In this document: positions 57,341 through 64,000 of the stretch, one piece after another
How positions within the stretch are numbered: the stretch's first letter is position 1
Layout of the letters: each line of letters begins with the position of its first letter
Origin: Cryptomeria japonica
Lineage: Eukaryota > Streptophyta > Pinopsida > Cupressales > Cupressaceae
DNA length: 64,000 nt
Direction of reading: 5' to 3'
NCBI RefSeq assembly: GCF_030272615.1
Contig: NC_081415.1
Span: 512,147,034 to 512,211,033 of the forward strand
Translations under genes and position numbers: made by a program
The notes under the pieces: model-generated
Seen by the model: the letters and a program-made list of their open reading frames with translations, nothing else
Database searches by the model: none
Told to the model about the DNA's origin: nothing

Positions 57341-58474
57341 ATGGAAAATCCGATGAAGCAACTTGAAGGAGCTCTTACTGACTATGATGCAGAGAAGTTG
57401 AAAAATATCAAATTAGAAGATGATTTAAGAGCAGCTCAGGATATCATTCAAGCACTTCAAGAAAATCTTACTGTTACAAGAAATAAGAGAAGAGAACTTT
57501 GTGAAAAATTGCAAAATGAGAATGATGAAAAGGAATCACTTAATAATATGTTAAGCAAGTTGAAACAAGAGATCATGAGAACAAAAAATGAAATGCAGGA
57601 TATGACTATGAGATTTTGCAAAGAGATCAAGGACATAAATAAAAATGAAGAAGAATTGACCAGAAGACTAAGTGATGCAGCAAATGAGAACACAAGACTT
57701 AGCTATGAAAATGACATGTTGAAGACAGATCTGATGCATACTCAGAATGACTCAAATGAACTAATGAGAAAAAAAGAAATATTGGAAAGGGAATTGGAAA
57801 CTACAAATCAACATAAAGAAAAATTCAAGAAAGGCTCAGAAGAACTTGGTACCTTATTGAAGAATCAAAAACCCAAAGGTGACACTTCTGGAATTGGATT
57901 TGAAGTTGGAGAAAGTTTCGGTACTGCAAATACTCAGGATCACAGCAAACCGGTAAGACCACCTAATACTTATAAATTCAATGGAAAATGCTTTAACTGT
58001 AATAAATATGGTCATAGGGCAAATGAATGTAGATCTAGGAATTATCAGAATATCAATCCTCCCACTGGTCAATGCTCCAAATGCAACAAAGTTGGTCATA
58101 ACTCTGAAAACTATAGAATGAATGTAAGATGTTATGTTTGTGGAAGATTTGGACATCTATCAAATCAATGCAGAACACAAACTGGCATAGGTTATGGGAA
58201 AGCTATTCAGAAAAATAATGTAACTTGTTATGCATGTAACAAGATTCGGCATATTGCTAAATTTTGTAGAAGTAAAGGTACACCGGTAGACAACAAAAAT
58301 GCTAGCTTGAAAGGTAAAGAAAAAGTTGAAGAGGTTAAGCAAGAATTCTCAAAGCAATGGATTAGAAAAGCTAATCTAAATATTGGGAATACTCCTCCAC
58401 TAGTGGAACCAACAAATGTTCCACTGACAGGACAAAGTGATGGTCCACCGGCAGGAAGTTCTTCATCTAATTGA
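57341..58474 (+). CDS. ORF1 of element E: coiled-coil protein with four zinc knuckles
   Basis: 377 residues, intact, from ATG 57341; an upstream TTG in the same frame is less likely to be the start. Residues 1-180 are a long Lys/Glu-rich coiled coil (for example LKNIKLEDDLRAAQDIIQAL) without the UBN2 capsid domain that C and F gag have. The second half has four Cys-x2-Cys-x4-His-x4-Cys units: CFNCNKYGHRANEC, CSKCNKVGHNSENY (last Cys now Tyr), CYVCGRFGHLSNQC and CYACNKIRHIAKFC. The C-terminal part is basic, then Pro/Gly/Ser-rich. Zinc knuckles imply RNA binding, so this is the likely packaging protein. Whether it can form particles alone is doubtful. Confidence 0.8.
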   Translation: MENPMKQLEGALTDYDAEKLKNIKLEDDLRAAQDIIQALQENLTVTRNKRRELCEKLQNENDEKESLNNMLSKLKQEIMRTKNEMQDMTMRFCKEIKDINKNEEELTRRLSDAANENTRLSYENDMLKTDLMHTQNDSNELMRKKEILERELETTNQHKEKFKKGSEELGTLLKNQKPKGDTSGIGFEVGESFGTANTQDHSKPVRPPNTYKFNGKCFNCNKYGHRANECRSRNYQNINPPTGQCSKCNKVGHNSENYRMNVRCYVCGRFGHLSNQCRTQTGIGYGKAIQKNNVTCYACNKIRHIAKFCRSKGTPVDNKNASLKGKEKVEEVKQEFSKQWIRKANLNIGNTPPLVEPTNVPLTGQSDGPPAGSSSSN

Positions 58475-58776
58475 AGAAAATTGTCTTGAGGGTTTGTCAA
58501 TCTAATGACACATGTGCTATTATTCCCTCGGTTAGAGAAAAGAAGTTGAAAATCACTTATTACCGGCAAATAAAGTTAAGTGAATACATAATCAACATGC
58601 AATTAATGTGGTAGGTAGTGAAAAAAACTTTATAAAATAAGGTTTTGGCTCCATTTCATTTCACTGTGATTTCAAACTTTCAGAGAGCGTGAAGATTTCC
58701 GAGCTAAGGAATTTTAAGCAAGAAGCAAGCACACTCCAGGCAATCATTCATCCAAGATAGAAAAAGGTATTTTATC
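58475..58776 (+). promoter_or_regulatory. Spacer with a TATA-like box before ORF2
   Basis: 302 bases between ORF1 and ORF2. TATAAAATA at 58631-58639 lies about 140 bases before the ORF2 ATG, leaving room for a 5' leader. The stretch after it (TTTCATTTCACTGTGATTTC, then AGAGAGCGTGAAG) reads like the leader of a plant mRNA. ORF2 may thus be made from its own transcript. Confidence 0.45.
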
Positions 58777-61242
58777 ATGCCATCCACCTCTGCAATTGAA
58801 TATATAGAAAACCCTACTGTTGTGGAAGTAATTAAAAGACCTAGGCCCGTATTTCAGTTGGTCCCCAAAATAGCAAAGAAGGATGATACCTTAGGTGCAT
58901 TCTCTCAAATCCCTAAAGGTGTTGTATATGCTGACGACCCTAGAATGTATATTCACTGCAATATTGAAGAGCTAGGAGATGAGGAAATCAAAGCCATGTA
59001 CAAAAATGAGATATGTGATGATGCCGGCAATATCAAAGCTGAACACAAAATCATTAAAACCCTAGGATTCACAGAAATCCTTAGTATTCCTGAATTTCCT
59101 AAGGATGTGATTAGGATAGTGTTAAGTAGAGTTCATGGAGAATTTTTTTGGTTAGATGCAATTCATAAGATCACCAAGAAAGAAGTAAAGGCTGTCATAG
59201 GGTTACCGGCCACCGGTAAAAGACTAGACAAAAACAAGAAAGTTTCAAATGATTTAGTCATAGACCTAACAGGTGCAACATTTGATAAAAGATCTTTAAG
59301 GGTTAATGATGTAAAGGATACAAATGTAAGATTCATAAGCATGATATTAGGTTACAAAGCCACTCATGCCAATAGACTTAACTCAGTCTCAAGTCTATAC
59401 ATTAAGTGTGCTTATGACATCTATGAATGGTTAAAGGATGAATTGATAGACAACCTTGGAAAGATAAAGAAGGATAAGAAAGGAACCTTCAAATTTGGAA
59501 ATCTGTTAGTGTGTCTAATGCTTCATATAACAAAACAAGTTCCCGATATAGGATATAAAGAAATTGGATATGACATACTGGTAGGAAAGCAACTAACAGA
59601 ACTATTCAATACCATGGGTGAGAATAAGGAAAACAACATTCATGACATTTTCCAGGCACTAAAGATGAAAATGAAGAAAAGGACAAGGTTATCTCAGGAA
59701 ATTGTAGATAAATACAAAGATGATATATGCTTTGTTATCAAAAAGGATGAAATATGGATGGAAGCAGTCATCCCTAGGACAATCTGGGTAACAGAAATGG
59801 GGTATGAAACAGATGACCACATAGTTGAAACTTATGCCAAAGGACTTCTGGAAGCCCCCAATGAACCTAAGGAGGAAGCATTTGGTAGTGCTAAAACAAT
59901 AGAAAAACAAATACAGTCCAAGAAAAGAGTGAGGAAGGTAGAAGCATTTGTGAGAAAAGGATCTAGACAAGCAAAAGCCATTAAGGAAGATGTATTAAAG
60001 AAAACCGGCATAATTGAAGATGAGTTGGCAGCCCCACAACTTGAAGCTCATCTATCACCGGTAGGTACCTCTTCAGAAGGAGGCATGCCAACAACCTTTA
60101 AAAGAGTTGTTAGGAAAAGAGATCCCTCACCGGCAACCACTCCTTCACCTAGAAGGACAAGGCATAAGCAACAAGCTGTGAGATCTCAGGTTAGAAAGGT
60201 TACACCTAAAAAGAAGCTAACTCCTAAGAAAAAGAAAAAGGCAACAACTGACTTGGCACCTCTAGACATTTTGCTAAATGAGATCACAGAGGAAGGAAAA
60301 CTGAAGAACATAGGGAAAATTTATGACACCCTATTGGCTGATGAGAAAGGGCAAGTTGAGGAGAGTGTAATACTAAACATGGACATGTTTAAAAAGTTTT
60401 TGATGGAAGTCATAAATGAAATTCCTAATGACTTATACAAAAGGCTTGAGGCCAGAAGGCAAGGAGTAATTGAACTGGACAAGAAAATAAAAATAGAAAA
60501 ACTACTTGTTGTATATCCAGTAAACTCCCCAATAGAAATTGATGATTTGATAGCTCAGGCCAACTGGATAGTTTTTTCCACTGCACACCAGCATATTTCA
60601 CTGATGGTAGGTAGAGTTACAGAGGTTCTAGAGGAAACAGAAGATGGTTGGGACATATTTTTGGTTGAAAAAGAGAAACAAGAAGAATATAGGAATCCCA
60701 AGCCTATTAAGGTATATCAGAAGGATAAGGACAAAGGGAAAGGGAAAATTGGTGGACCTCCAAGCATAAAGGTTAAAGATAACCTACCTCCACCTGTAAA
60801 AATTACAATCCCTAAAAACCAACTGGCAGCTAAAAGCATGGATGTAGAGGATAGCAGTACAAATCCTAAAGTCCTATTCACTGTAAATGTTGATACCCGA
60901 AAGATCAACATAATAGTTGATAAAGAGTCAAGTGAAAAATCAGATATGGCTAAAGAGCCTTCAGTAATAGGAAATACAGAGCAACCGATAGAGGATACAA
61001 AGAAAAAGATGGAATCTGAGGCACAATCAGAGAAACCGACAGAGCTAAAGGCTCTAGAACAGATGCCACCGGTAAGCAATGAAGCAGGTAAACCAGTGCT
61101 AAAGGAAATGCAAACACAAATTGACCTGCCAGAGGTCAATACAAGCATGGTCACTTCCACTAGTACTCAGTTTGTTGGGTCACCATCAAAGTCAACAAAT
61201 GTGACTAAGGTATTACTTGAATCCATCAAGAAAATAACTGAC
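58777..61242 (+). pseudogene. ORF2 of element E, N-terminal 822 codons
   Basis: Open from ATG 58777 without a single stop; the TAA at 61243-61245 comes from insertion H. Residues 1-400 look globular, with FFWLDAIHKITKKEVKAVIG followed by LPATGKRL (near 125-155), a hydrophobic core and LNSVSSLYIKCAYDIYEWLK. Residues about 400-500 are basic with a nuclear-signal-like TPKKKLTPKKKKKA (near 476). Then comes an IPNDLYKRLEARRQG region, and the last 150 residues are Ser/Glu/Pro-rich. No enzyme motif is seen. It may be related to PMD-like or plant transposon-type proteins, a captured gene, or a relative of the envelope-like ORF of SIRE elements. Function not known. Confidence 0.7.
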
Positions 61243-62637
61243 TAACGCCCTCCTAAATGGCACAAGGTTAGTAAATGATCAACAACACAAAAGGACACAA
61301 AACCGTTAGATTGTTAGTGTTTATCAAAAACTAATCTAAAAAGGCATACCAAGAGAGACACTAAAAGCATGCTAATGTATTTAACAAACGAAGTAAATAT
61401 GGTGAGGCATCTCCAACTGCCTCTTAGCATGGCTTTAGCTCCTTCTCCCTTTTTCCTCTCCTCTCCAAGTTCCAAAATAGTGTAGCTCTCAGCAGCTTTT
61501 TGCAGTATGGATGCTTATGGAGGATTGAGATTGTAGTATTGATCTCTAAATGTGAAATAAAAAGCTAATTCTATGCTATTGATGCTAAAATGATATATTT
61601 TAACCAAAATAACAAGATATTAGTTGATTATGCTTAAATGCTCTCTAAAAATGACTATAGCTTAAATGCATGCAAGTTTTCAGGATCTGGATTATGAAGA
61701 AATGGGCTCTATTTATAGGAAAAATGGAGCAATGGATGGTTGAGATTGAGCAATCTCAACAAGGGTCAGGATTGAATGATTTCAAATTCATGTGAAGGCT
61801 TTCAACCCAATCCCAGGATGACAAGTGTCAATGTGAGATAGGTTGAGAGGAGAGGGAATAAGCATTAAATGCCTGATATGACCTTGGGATTTTAAAGTCA
61901 AGGTTGGTTGAATGAATAAAATCTTTATTCAAAGAATAAAGCTTTTATCCAATGGATAAACTCTTGTGCAAATGTGAAATGGATAAATATGGTCAAAACA
62001 ATAAATGTTTGGGGGGACAAGTTTGAAATAACCATAAATGGTTATGTAAGAGCCATAAATGGTCATGTAAGAGCCTTTAGTGGTCTTTGAAGACTTTGGG
62101 GGTTAATTTGTTGAACACACAAAGCATTAAATGCTTTTCAAAGACTTTGGAGTCTTTGAGAAGTGACTCCATTTTGCCTAGGAATGTGACAATATTTAGG
62201 GGATGGATTAGGCTAATTAGAAAGGGGTTAGAAGAATCTAGAAGGGGATTAGATTTTGCAAGTGGATTTGGTGGGTGAGGGAAAATAGGATTTTATTAAA
62301 ATAAAAATTCATTTATTTCAATAAATGTGTGCAAGTTGCATTTGTAGGAAAATGCAAGTGGGGGGAGATAATGATTTAAATAAATGTTTTATTTTAATTT
62401 ATTTAAAAGAGGAAAAGGGGATTTAATTAAATAAATAGATTTTATTTATTTAATTGATTTGTGAATTTGATTTAATGAATTAATTAAAATAAATTGAATA
62501 ATTTATTTAATTAATAGAAGAATGTTTGGGGATGAATTAATTAAATATTAATTTAATTAATTGATGGCTAGTGGATTTTTAATCAAATAAATAGCAAATA
62601 TTTATTTAATTAAGCTGGACAGATTTGTGTGACTACA
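61243..62637. mobile_element. Insertion H in ORF2 of element E, probably a solo LTR
   Basis: 1,395 bases between CTGAC at 61238-61242 and CTGAC at 62638-62642; the match extends to eight bases, ACTGACTA. Read as a solo LTR, it starts TAACGCCCTC (TG changed to TA) and ends GACTACA. It has a TATA-like CTATTTATAGG near 61710, a 21-base tandem repeat at 62034-62075 and a very AT-rich right end (62280-62620) with alternating ATTTAATTAA runs. No coding capacity. An eight-base target copy would fit a hAT-type transposon, but no terminal inverted repeat is visible. No other copy in the window. Confidence 0.68.
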
Positions 62638-62642
62638 CTGAC

Positions 62643-63354
62643 TATAGTTCACAAGCTTACAAAGTAATAGATGATTCAATACCAATTTTGAAGATAATCA
62701 CTCCTGATTGTAATATAGATATTAAAGATTCTTTAGGATAGTTGGATACATTATGTAAATACATCTCTAGAAATATTGAGAAAATAAAGGTAGAATCTGT
62801 AAAGGACATTGTAGAAAAGGAGAAACAGAAATTCTTTGAGGAAGAAGTTAAGAAGTGTAACAAAGACTTTGACACACTTCTACTGGAACTGTGTAGTTTG
62901 TTAAAAGAGTACAAAAACCTATACAAAGACACATGCAAAACAAACTTCCTGATTGTAGATATAGACAAGAAAATAAGCAAGACATAGGAAGAGATAAACA
63001 AGCTTGCAGACAATTTTGTCAACTCACCGGATTCACTATCTGTTTTTGAAGATAAGTTAGCAAATTTTGAGGCAGAATTACTTAAACAGGAGAAAGAGAA
63101 AAAGACAATAATAAATAAGGCAAAACACTTGAGATCTAAACTGAGTCCAAGATTGGACTATCTAGCATCTCTATGAAAGGAAATCTCAGAGGCATTAACA
63201 CCGGGAAGTAAAACACCGGCAGAACAATTGCAACATCTCACCGGCACTGTGAAGAGGATTGAAACAACAATAAAAGATAGCAAAAAGTTTATGGATAGTA
63301 TAAACTTAATTTTGGGTGATCTTTTTCAGATAATAACTACCCAACTACAAGGTT
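62643..63354 (+). pseudogene. ORF2 of element E, C-terminal part after insertion H
   Basis: The codon phase resumes where it was left at 61242: the frame from 62643 runs on with only a TAG at 62739-62741, a TAG at about 62985-62987 and a TGA near 63174, ending at TGA near 63352. The content is almost wholly coiled coil, rich in Lys, Glu and Leu (for example SRNIEKIKVESVKDIVEKEK and LLKEYKNLYKD). The whole ORF would be about 1,060 codons. Confidence 0.7.
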
Positions 63355-63564
63355 GAGGATATGGATCGGTATAACTACAAACTCTACTAAACCTTTGTCA
63401 TTGATACCAAAGGGGGAGTAGTAGGATGAGAAAATTCGAAGATAGGAATCATATGCTCAGGGGGAGCCCCTCATATTTTTGGTAAATTTTTTTTGGTCTA
63501 CACATTTTTGGACACCTTTTTGAAATTTCTCATGAGTGTTGCCATCAATGCCAAAGGGGGAGAT
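63355..63564 (+). other. Element E 3' region and polypurine tracts
   Basis: Two tracts: CATTGATACCAAAGGGGGAG near 63400-63419 and AAAGGGGGAGAT at 63553-63564, the second abutting the LTR. Between them is a GCTCAGGGGGAGCCCCTCAT stretch (63456-63475) with a strong self-complementary GGGG/CCCC core. Confidence 0.75.
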
Positions 63565-64000
63565 TGTTGGCATATGGACACTCCAATCAGACATTGTGTC
63601 TGATTGAAGGTTTTGTCATTGATGGCAACCTTGCAATCCTATGGCACCGGCAAGACATCATACCAGTAAAGCATTATTCAAGAAAGATAGTGCACCAACA
63701 TCAACAAGATCACTCTACATCGGCACCAGAATCGGCACAGAAGAAAAGATGTATACCGACACAAAGGCCAACAAGATTTTTGATATGTAATATTTTGATT
63801 ATTATTGCAAGCCAACTTGGCAAATTTTAAAATGACTCTTGTATATAAAAGAGATCGTTGTAGACATTTTAAAAAGGTAAGTCAGTGAACAAAAAGGAAA
63901 ATTATTAGGCAGACCTAATGTGCGAAATATAGGTTAAGGGTATATGTAAAGAACAGAGCAAGAACCGGTACTGAATCTGGCATTGGAGATGCTATTGTAA
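63565..64000 (+). repeat. Element E 3' LTR, start only
   Basis: Begins TGTTGGCATATGG and matches the 5' LTR, including TATATAAA at 63842-63849, up to the window edge. The short open frame 63564-63830 mirrors the one at 56423-56704 and is LTR sequence, not a gene. Confidence 0.92.

Larger units (their letters stand above)
56454..64000 (+). mobile_element. Element E: non-autonomous LTR retrotransposon with a giant ORF2
   Basis: LTR (56454-57269), Met primer site, ORF1 (57341-58474), spacer with a TATA-like site, ORF2 (58777-61242 plus 62643 to about 63354), polypurine tract, LTR start (63565 to window end). No protease, integrase or RT motif was found anywhere in it. The last 24 bases before the 3' LTR are identical to those of element C, and the primer site has the same initiator-Met sequence, so a SIRE-like copia element probably supplied its enzymes. 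ORF1 is intact and ORF2 nearly so apart from insertion H, which makes E the best preserved coding unit of the window. Confidence 0.82.

Noticed and set aside
1-64000. CRISPR array, tRNA or rRNA genes, bacterial operons
   Set aside because: No regular spacer array, no cloverleaf or rRNA core was noticed, and the content is plant retrotransposon throughout.

Overview
The window is wholly plant repetitive DNA: a nest of decayed retrotransposons from a seed plant with a large, repeat-rich genome. A gymnosperm is plausible but not proved. I recognise no ordinary host gene, tRNA, rRNA or CRISPR array. The plant assignment rests on Ty3/gypsy elements of the Tat type (archaeal-type RNase H, arginine-tRNA-like primer site), a chromovirus, Ty1/copia elements with initiator-Met primer sites, an L1-type LINE carrying an RNase H domain, and a plant mobile domain (PMD) protein.

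Layout. 1-2870 is the 3' part of a LINE. 2871-5430 has no recognisable gene. 5432-7009 (minus) is a broken unknown ORF (G). From 7010 to the end the sequence is a Russian doll of LTR elements, all in + orientation. Element A (Tat-like, 7010-18146, continuing beyond the window) has its 3' LTR broken by element B (chromovirus, 18147-56453 and beyond). B's integrase is split by element C (SIRE-like copia, 23556-54809, target duplication CATGG). C's 5' LTR is split by element D (Tat-like, target duplication GTAAT). D's gag is split by element F (Tork-like copia, 29034-33909, target duplication CAAGG). B's 3' LTR is also split by element E (56454 to past the end), and E's long ORF is split by insertion H (61243-62637, target duplication CTGAC or ACTGACTA).

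D and C were also rearranged. A block of about 2.8 kb (D LTR, right half of the C LTR and the start of C gag) occurs twice, at 24102-26922 and 46106-48906, with an illegitimate junction at 26922 to a D body that lacks its own 5' end.

Most interesting content. (1) Element E has LTRs, a primer site, a coiled-coil plus four-zinc-knuckle ORF1 and a very long ORF2 behind its own TATA-like site, but no protease, integrase or reverse transcriptase. It shares a 24-nt polypurine context with C, so it looks like a non-autonomous partner of a SIRE-like element. (2) Element A appears to have LTRs of about 4.9 kb that carry a once-intact ORF of about 1,077 codons. (3) A has an RNase H-like domain upstream of its reverse transcriptase, whereas D has it downstream. 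(4) D carries an antisense PMD ORF between pol and the 3' LTR. (5) The extra ORFs of A, D and E share a weak motif, which suggests repeated carriage of PMD-like proteins by unrelated retroelements.

Nearly every coding region is dead. In C the whole 4.1 kb gag-pol stays in one frame and is broken only by stop codons, mostly TAG at positions where Gln (CAG) or Trp (TGG) is expected. This is the pattern left by deamination of methylated cytosine in silenced plant transposons. Domain calls come from reading motifs by eye; no database search was run.
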